Source: Rostratula benghalensis (taxonomy: Eukaryota > Chordata > Aves > Charadriiformes > Rostratulidae). From it: a stretch of DNA of 64,000 nt. Location: the NCBI GenBank assembly GCA_013399305.1, contig VXAI01000139.1, positions 1,314,539-1,378,538 of the forward strand, in the 5' to 3' direction. The translations under genes were made by a program, and so were the position numbers. Positions 37,041-49,340 of the stretch are shown piece by piece; the first letter of the stretch is position 1; every line of letters starts with the position of its first letter. A model generated the notes under the pieces. The model saw nothing but the letters and a program-made list of their open reading frames with translations, was not told where the DNA came from and did no database searches.

Positions 37041-38755
37041 ATCATGGAATCATAGAATGGTTAGAATTGGAAGGGAACTTAAAGACCATCAAGTTCCATC
37101 CCCTTTGCCATGCATAGGGATGCTTTCCACTAGAGCAGGTTGCTCAAAGCCACATCCAGCCTGGCCTTGAACACTCCCAGGGATGGGGCTTCAAAAATTT
37201 CTTTGGGCAACCTGTTCCAGTGCCTCACCACCCTCACCTCTTTCTAGAACCTAGTCTAAATCTCCCCTCTTTCAATTTAAAACCATTACCCCTTATTCTA
37301 TCGCTACATTCCCTGACAAAGAGTCCCTCTCCAGCTCTCCTGTAGGCTTCCTTCAGTTATTGGAAGGCTGCTATAAGGTCTTCCCAAAGCCTACTCTTCT
37401 CCAGGCTGAACAACCCCAACTCTCTCTGCTGTCCTCATAGGAGAGATGCTCCAGCCCTCTGATCATCTTCATGGCCCTCTGCTGGACCTACTCCAACAGT
37501 TCCATGTTCTTTCTATGTTGGGAACTCCAAAGCTGGACACAGTACTCCACATGGGGTCTCACAAGTGCAGAGTAGAGGGGCAGAGTCACCTCCCTCACCC
37601 TGCTGGCCACGATTCTTTTGCTTCAGCCCAGGATGTGGTTGGCTTTCTGGGCCGCCAGTGGGCACTGCTGGCTCATGGTGAGCTTCTCATCCACAAGCAC
37701 TTCCAAGTCCTTCTAAGGGCTGCTCTCCAGCTGTTCTCTGCCCAGCCTGTATTTGTGCTTGGGATTGCCATGTCCCAGGTGCAGGACCCTACACTTGGCT
37801 TGGTTGAACTTCATGAGGTCTGCACGAGCCCACCTCTTGAGCCTGTCCAGGTCCCTCAGGATGGCACCCCTTCCCTGCAGTGCATCAACCACACCACAGA
37901 GCTTGGCATCATCGTCAAACTTGCTGAGGGTGCATTCTATTCCCCTGTCAATGTCTCCAACAAATTGTTACATAGCACTGGTCCCAGTAGCAAGCCTTGA
38001 GGAATACCACTCATCACTGGCCGCCACTTGGACATTGAGCCTTTCACCACAACCCTTTGAGTGCAGTCATCAAGCCAGTTCCTTATCCACCAAATGTTCC
38101 ACCCATCAAATCCATGAGTTTCCAATTTTGACACCAGGATGTCATGCGGGACAGTGTCAAACATTTTGCATAAATCCAGGCAGATGATGTCTCTTGCCCT
38201 GCCCTTGCCTACCAAGGCCATGGCAATGTTGGAAAAGGTCACCAAATTTGTCAGGCATGATTTGCCTTGGTCAAGCCATGTTGGCTGTCCCTAATAACCT
38301 CCCTATTTTCCCTACCAGAGATTCCAGGAGGATCTGCTCTATGATCTTGCCAGGCACAGAGGTGAGACTGACCAGCCTATTGTTCCCTGGGTCTTTTCTT
38401 TTTTTCCTTTTTTGGATATTGGGGTTATGTTCCACTTTTTCTAGCCAGTGGGAACTTTGCCAGATTGCTGTGATTTCTCAAACATGATGGAAAGTGCCTT
38501 AGCAACCTCATCTGCCAGCTCCCTCAGGACCCATGGATGGATTTTGTCAAGTCCCATGGACTTTTTCACCTTCAGGTTCCTTAGGTGGTCTCAAACCTGA
38601 TCATATCCTACTGTGAGTAGTTCTTCATTCTCAGAACCCCTGTTTTTGCTGTGTGTGTGGTTAGAGCTCTTGCTGGTGAAGACTGAGGCAAAAAGGTCAT
38701 CCGTATCCATATTCTGGGTGACCAGGTATCCTGTTTTCTTCCAGAAACTTGCATT
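37041..38755 (-). mobile_element. CR1 LINE, 5'-truncated, RT to 3' end
   Basis: A second long CR1, about 1.7 kb on the minus strand. Its 3' terminus is at 37041 (atcatggaatcatagaatgg on the plus strand, the reverse of the octamer end). It extends upstream through the 3' UTR, ORF2 C-terminus, RT palm motifs (about 37908-38245) and RT N-terminal part (about 38300-38560), ending in the linker (ETGDLV-like then LFASVFTSKSS) near 38690-38750. Several stops and frameshifts break it, and palm motif C reads F-D-D-D. It resembles the element at 1478-3236 in span and truncation point. Confidence 0.95.
37937..38245 (-). pseudogene. CR1 ORF2 fragment: RT palm motif A region
   Basis: The 102-codon frame encodes [35 protein letters not shown], then IRNWLDDCTQRVVV, RPVMSGIPQG and LLGPVLCN. 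The motif A aspartate (CLDLCKMFD) is preserved. The frame leaves CR1 sense around GPVLCN because of an indel, and motif C follows in a different frame at 37919-37908. The plus-strand frames 37446-38000 and 37753-38187 are only the antisense of this element, although the first is the longest open frame in the window (184 codons). Confidence 0.93.
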
Positions 38756-39654
38756 TCTTCAATTGTAAATATACTGCTGTTTCTGTTGCAAATGGTCTTT
38801 TGTTCTATAAAACTTCTGTTTTATAGAAAAATTGCATGGAAAAATTGCAAGTTTTTCAAGTGGTGCTTTTGGGGTCCTACGTTACATTTTGTCTCCCATG
38901 CTTTTCTGCGTTTTCCATTTTCTTTTAATGGCCTTAGAATTACCCTATTGTGATTGTCCTCATTGCCAAACAGAGAGATACTGTAAAGTTTGTCATCTCC
39001 TTTTAGAGTCTTAGATCTGTGTTCTAAAGATAGTCTAAAGTTAGTCTTTGCAGGATCATCCATGCTTTTTTCAATGAAAGTCCCTTTCAGTTTCTTTTAA
39101 TTGGACATCTCTGGCACATTATCTACTCTAACACCCAAGACAGATACAGGAGATACAGGCACCTTGGTTCAGAAGAGCAATTCAGATTTATCAAATCCTG
39201 GATATGGTTCCATGGTATTGTTGTCTGTGGTTTTTTTTGTTTTTTTTTCCTCTTCATCTTTTGTGATATACAGATGATACACAAATCATAGAATAGTTTT
39301 GAACTTGGGAGCATGTAGTTTTTCTCTTTATCAGGAAGAAATTGAAGGCTGATCTTACAGTTGCAGCTTCAGGATGATGAGTGGAAACATGGGAAGAAGG
39401 GATTGCTTATTAACATTTCATAAGGCTAATGCTACTTACTGGAGGTTGGATATGTAGTTGAAAACTGGCAAAACATTTGATGAACAAATCATAACAGTTT
39501 ATCTCAGGAGACAGTTGAATTTACGGGGGAGAAGCAAGAAGTAATTCATAGCTTGCTGATTTTAACTGAAAATCTTTACAATGTTAAGAAATGTAGAGGA
39601 CTAGTATTAGTATGGCATGAAATACATGGCAAAAGTAAGTTTCCCTTGACATGG

Positions 39655-39692
39655 TTAATGTCTGATTAAATAATTAATGTCTGATTTATTAA
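39655..39692 (+). repeat. Tandem duplication, 2 x 19 bp
   Basis: The unit ttaatgtctgatt plus six AT bases occurs at 39655-39673 and 39674-39692, differing only in the last few bases. It was probably made by replication slippage. Confidence 0.88.
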
Positions 39693-42600
39693 TTAGGGAG
39701 TAGAATAAGAGAGACTATGAAGTGACAGGTCTGGAACGCAGATCACTTTTTCAAAGCACAAGCTTGTTTAAACTGGGGTCCTTTTTTAATAGATGAAGGA
39801 ACTCGGTAATATACAAGATGTTGTGCAATATTTTAAAATTATAGGCTATGGCTATAATTAAGTAAACATAATGTAATATTACTTTGACACAAACTAATGA
39901 ACTTACCTTAACCAATTAATTGCTCCATATTTGTCAGATTATGTGCACAATAAATAGTTAATAAGGATATGTGAAGATGAAAAGGGTTTTGGAGCTGTTT
40001 CTAAAGATGCTGTGGCATCTTGCCTGCTACCAATTTGTTTCTAACACACTGGGGTTTAAACTGGAGTTAGTTTAAACAAATTCTTGTCATGATGATTAAC
40101 TTCTTTGTTTGTTTTATTTGGACATATTTCTCTATAACAACTTTGGCTCTTTTTAAGAATTAAGGGGTTATCAGTCTAAGAAATAAGCTAAAAACCAATA
40201 AGCTAATAAACTGAAGAAATAATCGGATATTACTAAGCAGGCAGATGGCAAGCTCATGTCCTTTGATACCAAGAATGCCAAAATACTTGTCTATTTTTCT
40301 AACTAAATGGAGAAGGGCCATATATTGGCCTTTAAGATGGGATATTGGCCAGTTGCTTGAAAGTCGTTACCATCAATGTGATGGTCAGAAGAAGGGCTGT
40401 GAGGAAGAAACACTTATCAATGACGTTTTGGATGTGTCTGCTGAATGTCAGATTACATGGTACTGAGAGCTTTTGTCTTTGCCTTGGTAGGAGGCAGCAG
40501 ACTGTGTGCCAGACCACAGGTGAAAAGCAAAAAAACCCAACAAAATAAACCACCAAAGAAAAAATGTGGAAAAAGAGCCCCAAAATGCCACATCCCAAAG
40601 GAGAGGATAAAGCAATGGTACATAATCCACACAGTGCTCTTGGCCTTTAGATGAGGTTCAGACGGGAGTAAAAGGCTCCTCTAGGCCACTGAGAAAGAAA
40701 CATTGGAATGTTTAATCCTTCATAGTTGCCACTTATAGCCATGAGAAACAATATTCTGTGTGAATTCAGGAGACTTCAAATGCTGATAGATGTATTATCA
40801 TATGATGTTAGAGCTTTACATACCAAACTGCATCGATTTACAATATTCCTGATGCTTTGTTCTCTATATAGTAGTAAATTACTCATTGTAGAACAGCTTA
40901 CAAAACCTTTCAAATGTTAAAACAATTCACTACTCACTTCTAAAATGTTCCATAATGACTATGAAGAAGAGAAAATAGAAAATCTTTACCTTCTTAAAAT
41001 AACTCATAATGTAAGAGGGCTTTGAGTTCAGTATTGAGATTCCTGTTCTCTGCCTGATTTCTGCTAATCCTGTTATTGACTGTGTATAATGGGCTTACTT
41101 TATTGCTGTATACAAATATATTCAAGAAGCATTCTAGCAATCGGGCTCAAGACTTGTTTTACCAGGAGTTTCATTATTGGATCTCACAAGGCTCTACTTA
41201 TAAAATATAGGAACTAACATTTTCAATTGCTTCGGTCACTACTATTCTATTGAAAAGCAGTATAGCAATGGATTTCCTCCAGTTCATCACAATGCCTCCT
41301 TCCATACCAAGTTTTGAAATAATAGTGAAGGTCCTAAAGTATATAAATAGTAATGGAGGATTGTGGGCAGCCACAAAAGTTATTCTCTTTCTGGGTAGGT
41401 GGCCTCCTTAGGCTTCATTCAGAGTTGGTGGTGAGAGACATGAGCAGGCTGAAGCTGAATCAGGACATCTGAATCAGATTCCTGGACTGACCCCTGCTCT
41501 TTACAGCAACATATTTCTCTTCACTGACTATAGAGGAAGCTTGGGAGCCTTGTTTCATTATGTCAACGTGAGCCTTTGAATAACTTCTTAAGGCTTTATA
41601 TCCTTTTTATCCTAATGAGATCCATTAGTGTAATTTAAGTCTCATTAAGCTAATTGTACTCTGTTAGACTACGCTTCTCTAAAAAAATGTTTAAAAAACA
41701 TGAGGAATGTTTAACACAGTAATGTGTTATATGAAGTACTCAGTATTTGAGTACATTTTCCTTGCAGTCATGCCTGTACCTGGAGCAGTTAACTGACGGA
41801 AATGTAACCTTATAAATTATTATTGTGAAGTAACTGTCTTTTTCTACCAAATATATTGGTGTTTTTCCGAGAAAGCTAATCCTATAAAGTGATGGAAATA
41901 TGAAATGATATTTTTAGAATATTTTCATTCAGGGTATGGATCTCTATATCCAAGTTTTGCCATCTATTAGTACTATTTAAAATGTAAAACAAAGTGACCT
42001 GGCTTCTAGGATCCCTCCCATGTGCATTGAGATGAATGCTGTTGTCTCCCTGTGAAGGAGTGCTTGCCTTTCTTAAGATGGTATTTCTTTAAGAGATCTT
42101 CCAAAACAGAGCCCTTCCAAATCCCTGCTCAGCCTTGAAAAAATCTTGGCTACCGTCTACAGCTATAAGATAAAAATAGCAGCATCTGCTCTCCTGTGTT
42201 AGAAAGCTATTTGACACATTTGTGTTACTGAGAAAACTTCTCAGATCTTTGTTTCCCAAAGAAACGTCAGGCTCCAGCCTTGAATGAGTGCCTGCTTGAA
42301 GAGGTTTGCTTTGCTTGCAGCAGACAGTTCAACTTGGTGGTTTCCTGACACCAAGGAAGGAAGGCTAATGAAGTTCTTGTGTCCTTCCAAGGCTCTTGAC
42401 AGGTTTGGCAGAGCAAATCAGTCAGCTCTGCTGTGCTTAGGGAATGAAGCAACCTCTCAAGTATGCAGATCTAATATTATGTGGGTCTTTGTAGGTCAGA
42501 GCTTACATCTGGACCCTCGTAAAAACTGTTTCTGACCGGGAGCATACTGGGACTATGTATTCACAAACTTCATCTGCTGAGTGAATAAGATTCCTCCTTC

Positions 42601-44600
42601 TCCACCTTCTCTGTGTGGTGCATATCTATGATCTGGCCCACTGGGACCAGTACATAGAAGTAATGCACGCCAGACATGGTAGTGCGTGGAGATCAGGCTA
42701 ATAAGAGGTGCAAATAGAAATGAGTGTCTTTATTGCTTGATTACAAACAGAATTCTTCAGTTTTTCATGTTTAAGTTATTGCTTCCTAGTTACAGCTCAC
42801 CTGCGTTGCCATTAAAACCTCTATGAACCTTAATGGAGATCTGAAACATTAGTAAATGGACACCTATTTTCCTTCCTTTCCTCCATGTGCTGTACTCACT
42901 TGTCTTTCCAGACTTGAATCTGGTCAACAGTACAAATCTTCCTTGGGCCTGTACCCTACTAGCCTACTGGGCTAGTGAGGTTTGCAATGAATGGATGTGG
43001 TGAGTTAAGGTGAAAGACTTTGATATCCAAGGGATAACTGCGAGAGAAGCCTGTAAGTATTAGTAAAACTTGTGATTAAAAGAAATATGGTGTGGGGAAT
43101 GAGAAAACAGGGGTTGCAGCAGCAGCAAAAGCTGGGCAGGTGCTAAATATGCTGATTATAAGCTTGAGCTCCTTGGTTAAAATGGATGCTAACAACAGAT
43201 TGCTGACAGAAATTGTTTTAGAAGGAAAATTGAAGTATAACATGTTTGGGTATGCAGTACTGTTACTTGTGACTTTCAAATTGGGAGAGAATAGCTCTCC
43301 ATTCTGCTTAGCAATGGTGGAATTCAATATTAAATGTGAGAGTTGTACCAGGAGTAGGAACCAGAGAGCAATAAGTATAACTTGGCCTCCAAAAATCAGG
43401 ATGACAGTCTAGTTCAGTGCTTGGTATTGATTCCTGTAAGACCTGGTACATTTCTGGTGGAAAAGTGCCTGTAAAACTGAGTTGTGCATTTCCTGAAATG
43501 ACACAGGAAATGTAAAGCTACTTTCTAGGTTGTGGGTACATACTGAGGAATAGATGTGGGGTGATTACTTTGGAATGCAGATCTGCCTCTTGTTTGTTCA
43601 CTCCCTGGCACCAAACCAATGAATCTCTGTCCCCTTTACTCTTCTTCTGCCCTTACATCTCCTAGGTTCTTGGCCACACAACAACTTTTTTTTTTTATTA
43701 TTTTATGTTTTGTACTGTTGTACAGAAGACAGAAATCAGGATGGGCATGTCGGCTGCTAAGTGCAGAAGGCTTCAACCTGAATTTTGATTTTCCTAATGT
43801 TTTTGTCTACATTCCCAAGTTACAGACCTATGTCCAAGAGTGTGGCAGTTTGATTCGTGTTCTCTTGATTTCAGCAATATTTGACTTTTAAGTATCACTC
43901 ATTCAGGGTACTGAAGTTTGAATCCTTGTGCAATGTGTAACTAGTGAGAATTTTACTCTTTGAACTGTATTTTTACATACTGCAGACCTTGACATCGTGC
44001 CTGTGTCCTTTTGGATTTTGGCCTCAAAATGCTAGAGCTCTGACTAGTGTAATGATTGAGTTCAGCTAGGGCATTTCTGAGGCTTTTAAAAAATGTAACT
44101 TGCTTTCTCTCTCAAATATTCTTCTGCTTTTTTCTGTTAGAGCTCTAAAGAAAACCAGATCTTTTGTAAAATATACCCATTCTTGATTGAAAGACCTCAA
44201 AAGGGTAACACCTGGCATACTTTACTTTGGGCTGCGGTTAAACACACCTCATGTTTTGCTCATTTTGTGTTACCTGAATATATTCTAGCTTCAGTTTACA
44301 GTCCTTGAATCTTGTTATGCTTCCCTGTTCCAGTCATGCACTAAACTTTATCTGAAATCTTGCCTCTTGTAACATGATAGGTTCAAAATGCCAGTCTTCT
44401 ATGTAATGTGGTAGAACACAACGAGCAACCACTTATTAAAAAAGAAGTGTATGTATGCATCTCACTGTCTGACTTGAATATCCAGGTGACAAAAGGAACC
44501 AGCACAATGAGGATGCTGTTTTGTTCCTCCATTCCTGTTTTTCAATAATCTGAGAAATTGAAAGTGATAAATATGCAATGAATTATAACACCACTGCCTT

Positions 44601-44622
44601 CCCCTCCCCCCTCCCCCCCCCC
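44601..44622. repeat. C-rich tract (C4-T-C6-T-C10)
   Basis: The minus strand carries long G-runs (G10, G6, G4 separated by single A), suitable for a G-quadruplex; the plus strand could form an i-motif. No promoter or gene start is visible next to it. Confidence 0.9.
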
Positions 44623-45875
44623 ATTCTTTTTATATCACAGTAGGTGACATATTTCAATATTGGCCCTTTTCCAATTGTAGACAATTGAAAACTGTACAGC
44701 AACACAGTAAACTACAAAACCTGACCATGAGGCAGGTTCTAAATAATTACTAGGCACATGCTTGTCAATGCTATATTTAAAGCATTATTAAAGTTAGGGG
44801 AATAAAATCAGCAAGAGCTGTTTATTAGTGTGTTTATGTATCTGGAACAAGTTGGAGATGACTGGTAAGAGGTTTTCACAGCAGGTGGGAAAACACTACA
44901 TTTCTTTCTTTGGTTGGATTATCCCTAGTACTATTGCTTTAGCAGGTTTTTCAAATCTTTCCATTCATCTCTTCAATGTGTCCTTGCCCCACATACACAA
45001 GCAGAATGGGGCAGGCTTGCATAAAAATGAGGAAAAGATGTTTTCTGGTGAGACCTGATTCTGCACGCTTTAAAAAGTCAGCCTTCTGCAAAGCTTACTG
45101 CTCTCCACAATAAATAAATAGATAAGGCTAGTCATTTGGCTGCAGGAATCCAGACCATAAAGGATGTGGAAAGAAAGAAAGATCTCCTGGAGAGTCAGGC
45201 AATACTGGGGGGAAAGGTTACATGGTGTTTTGAAGCATTTCCTATCCTGTGAAGAAAGCTCTACTTAGTTAGGTTTAGACACCAAAAGGACATTTAATAT
45301 ACCTGAATATGTAAATCAAGCAATCCAAAAAGTACAGGTGACAGAATTACACATAATGTGGGATAGAAATCAAATATTTCAGTATGTCTTCAATATTTTG
45401 TTCCCATTTTGCTGAAATAAATTGTGCTAAATAATCCTTTCTGTGACAGAAGTTATGCCTTTCAGTTCACATACACATTTTACTTAGTAAAGTCCTGCTG
45501 AATACAGCATACTATACGTGCATCCAGTGATAGGAATTTACAAGGCTTAACGGGAGACTTAAAATGTGATGCAGTTGATTTCAGTGAAGAGTAAAAGAAT
45601 AGAGTAAAACAAACTGTGTAGTTGTGTTGAGGATGCCTCTTCTTCATGGAGGAGGGTGGAGGTGACTATGTTCAAAGTATGGTTGCCCTTGAAATAGCGC
45701 TTCCTGCAGCTTGCTTGTTCTGTGTGTATGCTTCTTGCAAAAAGTCAGACAGAGCATGGCCGAACTCAGAGGCTTCAGAAGTCTTTTTGAATTCAGCATT
45801 GCTACAGCATAGAGCAAAATCTGAACAAAGTGGCACAGTGCATCCTCAAGAAGATTGACATATCTTTTTTCTAAG

Positions 45876-45926
45876 CTTTTTTTTTTTTTCCCCCCTCCCT
45901 TCCCACCTCCACTTTCTTTTCCTCTG
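45876..45926. repeat. Polypyrimidine tract
   Basis: Thirteen T (45877-45889) are followed by six C and then a nearly pure C/T stretch to about 45926 with only two A. Such strand asymmetry can favour triplex DNA. It coincides with no splice-acceptor-plus-exon pattern. Confidence 0.8.
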
Positions 45927-46419
45927 GAAACCTGGAAAGTCAAAAGAATCTGGAAATGCTGCTATAATTAAATATATGTTATGTAGTACGGTGGCCTCAT
46001 CTCCCTGGTCTACCCCATGAGTTAGGCTCTAGGATGGGATGCATTTTCTATAAAACACAATGGTTACCACCCTTCATGACAACAAAGGGAAGGGAAGATG
46101 AGGTGCAGTTGCTGGGGAAGGCTGTGGACAGCTGATCCTCCCTCAAGTGTCAGAGGTCTCTACTCGTCTTGTGTTATTTGTGAAATGAATTGTTTGTTTT
46201 GACCATAAGGATGTTCTTCTGTTCTCTTAGCTGAGTATAAAGCCTTTCCTAATGGGATCATTAAGATTTGCATTTGTTCAGCTGTTCCTTCTATAATCCT
46301 GAGTGGGACAAGAGGATCAAGGTATCACGGGTCAAGATAGGCCATCCTTATCTGAAGGTCTTTTTAGATGCTGCGTTATTGGCACCAATGGGCAGAAAAT
46401 TAGGTTTAACCCTATGCAA

Positions 46420-46612
46420 GCTTTTTACTGTGAATGTGTCAAAGGTGAAACAGGCTGCCCCACAGAGACTGAAAAGTCTCCATCCCTAGAGCTATTCAAA
46501 ACCTGACTGGACACAGACCTGAGCAGTCTGCTCTCCTGAGGGATGCTTTGAGCAGAGGCTTTGACTAGACCATCTCCAGAGGTCCCTTCCAGCCTCAGCT
46601 ATTCTGTGATAA
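46420..46612 (+). mobile_element. CR1 LINE, 3' end fragment
   Basis: The segment reads as the end of CR1 ORF2 and its 3' UTR: ttttactgtgaatgtgtcaa, aacaggctgcccca, ctccatccctagagctattc, gactagaccatctccagagg and tcccttccagcctcagctat, ending tctgtgat. It is a heavily truncated insertion of an older subfamily than the 59-kb copy. The plus-strand open frame 46561-46968 starts inside this tail and is not a gene. Confidence 0.9.
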
Positions 46613-46839
46613 GAAACTTTCCCAGACCAGGAGTGGCCAGTCTGCCCCATATGCTGTTACCAGTCTGGTACCCTGTAAATAAGGAAAGGTGGAATGAGCC
46701 AAACACCACATGCACAGATAACCTGCAAAATAAGATGCAGTTTTCTGCCAGATACTTCTGTGTCTGTCTTTTAATTAGAGCTATTGAACTCTGTGTCCCA
46801 CTTCCCAGTATCCCAGTACGCTCCTTCCTTCACAAAGGC

Positions 46840-46915
46840 ATGATCCAAAGGCAGCTGAAGTCCCTATGTTGTTTCCCACTGACTTTGGCAGACAGGATTT
46901 CAGTTCCTGGTCAGG
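46840..46915. repeat. Possible ancient amniote interspersed repeat
   Basis: The text atgatccaaaggcagctgaa, then gtccctatgttgtttcccac and tgactttggcag, resembles a phrase widespread in turtle, crocodile and bird DNA built around gatccaaagcccactgaagt and cattgacttcaatggg. I cannot name the family with certainty. The match is partial. Confidence 0.35.
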
Positions 46916-47177
46916 TTTTGTTCTCTGCTGGTGGCAAATCTGTGTTGCAAAAAAGAGGCATTTTCTGATTAATGACTGAGTCTCATGTGGCTGCCTGGGC
47001 TATTCTAGGACAGGGTCTGATGTAAACTGCTGTTCTTGGTGTCTCTAAAGAAAAACCTGAAAGTCCTTAGTTTTGAGACAGCTGGTGGTACTACTTAGGA
47101 TACACACATCAATCACTCTCCAAAATGATTTGTCTGCAGGAACTGCTGCCATGCTGTTGCGCCACGCAGCCCCCCAC

Positions 47178-47199
47178 TGCACGTGCGCATGCACGCACA
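47178..47199. repeat. Alternating purine-pyrimidine tract (22 bp)
   Basis: The tract (tgcacgtgcgcatgcacg and four more bases) alternates pyrimidine and purine without a break and contains three CpG in otherwise CpG-poor DNA. This is the sequence type that adopts left-handed Z-DNA. It is not part of a larger CpG island. Confidence 0.85.
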
Positions 47200-48984
47200 A
47201 TTCCCTGCCAGTCCATCGTATCTGACTGGAAGCTATTTTTGCAAAGCTGCCTTCTGTTTTGTCTCCTGCTTTTCTGCCTTTGCTCATGTGTGTCTCTGAT
47301 GCCATCTCTCCTTTTCAGAGGCAGGGAGCCACTTAAGCCACTTAAGGTTGCTTTGCTTTTCATCCCACTCCACTGTCTTCGCCATCATGAGCAGCACCTT
47401 GAGAGCCTTTTTGTTTCAAAAGGCGGGTTTCCAGCTTACTCTTTTGCCAGACTATTTCTTGTAATCCATAACCACATGTGGTATGCCTTTCCTTTCCAAT
47501 AGAGACTTATTTTGCAGCAGCCTTTGTCTTACAGAGACCTAAAAACTCTTTATCCATTTGTCTTGTCAGCTTTCCTTACTTGGACTCTGCACTGTCAGGG
47601 TCTCTGACTGTTTACTTGCTGCAGCTTTCTTCTTCTCCTTCCATGAAGGTCCAGGCAGATATACCTGTGAAGCCCCTACTGTCAGCAAAATGGGCTTTCA
47701 GTGTTGCCAGAAGCATAAATAATTTCCTTGTGGTCTCATCCACAAAAATTTTTTTTAAAAAAGAGCCATTTTGTCTGACTGCACCTACAGAATAGGCAAA
47801 AGTATCCACTACTGTGTCTTCCATAGCTGTATAAATAGACTGTTTCTTTCCTTTACTTGCTTTTTCACTGCAGCTGAATGAATGCTGTCCAGGGATATTT
47901 AGACCCCCTGCCCTCTCATTAGACATGGTATTAAAAAGAAAACAAAAAAGAAAAAGTTTTTGATGTAAAATGACCATTTGGTTCAAAAGAGCATTGATTA
48001 AATAATAGATCAGGCTTTACTTTAGTGTGGTGCTTTTAGTGAAAGACGCGCCTTTGCCCAGAGGCCTCTGCTGAGCATTAACTTGAGAGACTGAAATATA
48101 TTGAGTATTCTCTCTAATTTGATAATCAGTGGTTAATTCTCTTCTGGCCTCTTCTGATTCTTTTGGTAGAACTCACTGGCGCGAAAAATATGAAAGTGAG
48201 ACTTAAATTGAGCTCAAGCCTCTAAAGCTTTCATCAGCAGACTAGGTTGGGTTTCTTTAACATAAACTAATAGGTGTTGGGGTTCAGATTCCCAACTAGA
48301 GCGAAACAGAAGACTGCTGCTGCAATCTCTGCAACACTGGATTTTTGTGGTAGCACAGGTAAACTCTTTTTAGGGGTGGGGCTGATTCAGCCACACTGAA
48401 GTTTTAACACCAGTTTTGTACTTTCTGGGGAGTTTGCCAATGGGTTTAAAACAGAGAATTTGTGATTGTGCATCTTTGATCCCAGCCTCATGTAATCACA
48501 GGTGGAATACCACTCTTCTTCAGTCCTCTTTGCATATCAGAAGTGCTGCTCCTCCTGTCAGTCCACACAGTGCTGCTTTAGTTTGTTCTCTCAATTCCTA
48601 TTCCATGGAAAATTCCTCTTTTCATCCTCCATGAGGCTTGCTGAAATTCACATGCCCCCATCACATCATGATGTCCTATTCTGCCAAGTAAAGTGGGTTC
48701 TGCCAATGCAGCTGATCTCCCAACTGAACTGGATCAAGGCAGTTGACCTTCCCAGTCTGCAGACTGACATCTGTGATTGCTCTAAATGGAAACTACTTCT
48801 ATGGGCTAATTTCATGCTAAACTTCACACTGGCTTTTCTGAAACTCAAAAGTAAGATCTTTTGTAACTTGCAGAGTAGAGTGTTAATTTACTACATGTTA
48901 GCCTTGATTCTATCAATATTCAAGACAAAGATATTGAGGACATTTGTTTTTACCTCTGCAAAAATGGAAAGGATAATTTTAGAT

Positions 48985-49340
48985 TTTCATCTGATTAATT
49001 AAAATCAACCACTGTTCTTCTTGGGGAAAAATATTAATCCAAACTAACCCTTATATTTTTGCCGTTTTCAAATAGTAATCTTCTGTATGTGCCAAGACCT
49101 TTATTCTTAGAACCTAGGGTCAGGTTTAGTTCTGCTCCCACTTGCTCTGCATGGAACCTTTGCCATTTTACATGAATGGCAATTAAATCAGGGCATAACT
49201 ATTATCATAAATAGTTAGATCATTACTGCTTTAATCCAAATTGCCTGCTGATAATTTTGAGCAATAAACTGGCTTTGATAAATTCCTTTCCCTACATTAT
49301 TTTATCATCATAATAATTATTTGGTGTTCTGCTTTGAAAT
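48985..49340. promoter_or_regulatory. Candidate conserved non-coding element
   Basis: The block is AT-rich, repeat-free and CpG-poor. It is dense in homeodomain-type words: gattaattaa at about 48992-49001, ggcaattaaatc near 49179 and cataataattattt near 49309. It has no open frame. The texture matches developmental enhancers, but conservation could not be tested. Confidence 0.25.

Larger units (their letters stand above)
38756..46419. other. Unique non-coding DNA
   Basis: No host exon is recognisable. The block near 41540-41700 is AT-rich with taatgag/ctcattaag motifs and could be a regulatory element. A 19-bp tandem pair lies at 39655-39692, a C-rich tract at 44601-44622 and a homopyrimidine tract at 45876-45926. 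A CR1-end-like phrase (aatcatagaatagttttg) at about 39286-39303 is too short to annotate as an insertion. Confidence 0.6.

Noticed and set aside
37446..38000. Longest open frame in the window (184 codons, plus strand)
   Set aside because: It is the exact antisense of a minus-strand CR1 reverse transcriptase region; the protein text has no family of its own.
39286..39310. Phrase aatcatagaatagttttg resembling a minus-strand CR1 terminus
   Set aside because: The following sequence departs from CR1 after about 20 bp. It could be an extremely short insertion but cannot be supported.
46561..46968. Open frame of 135 codons (+)
   Set aside because: It starts inside a CR1 tail and runs into a probable ancient repeat; there is no independent coding signal.
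48502..49002. Open frame of 166 codons (+)
   Set aside because: Its composition is F/L/S-rich as expected for AT-rich DNA, no motif is visible, and it overlaps an AT-rich non-coding block.
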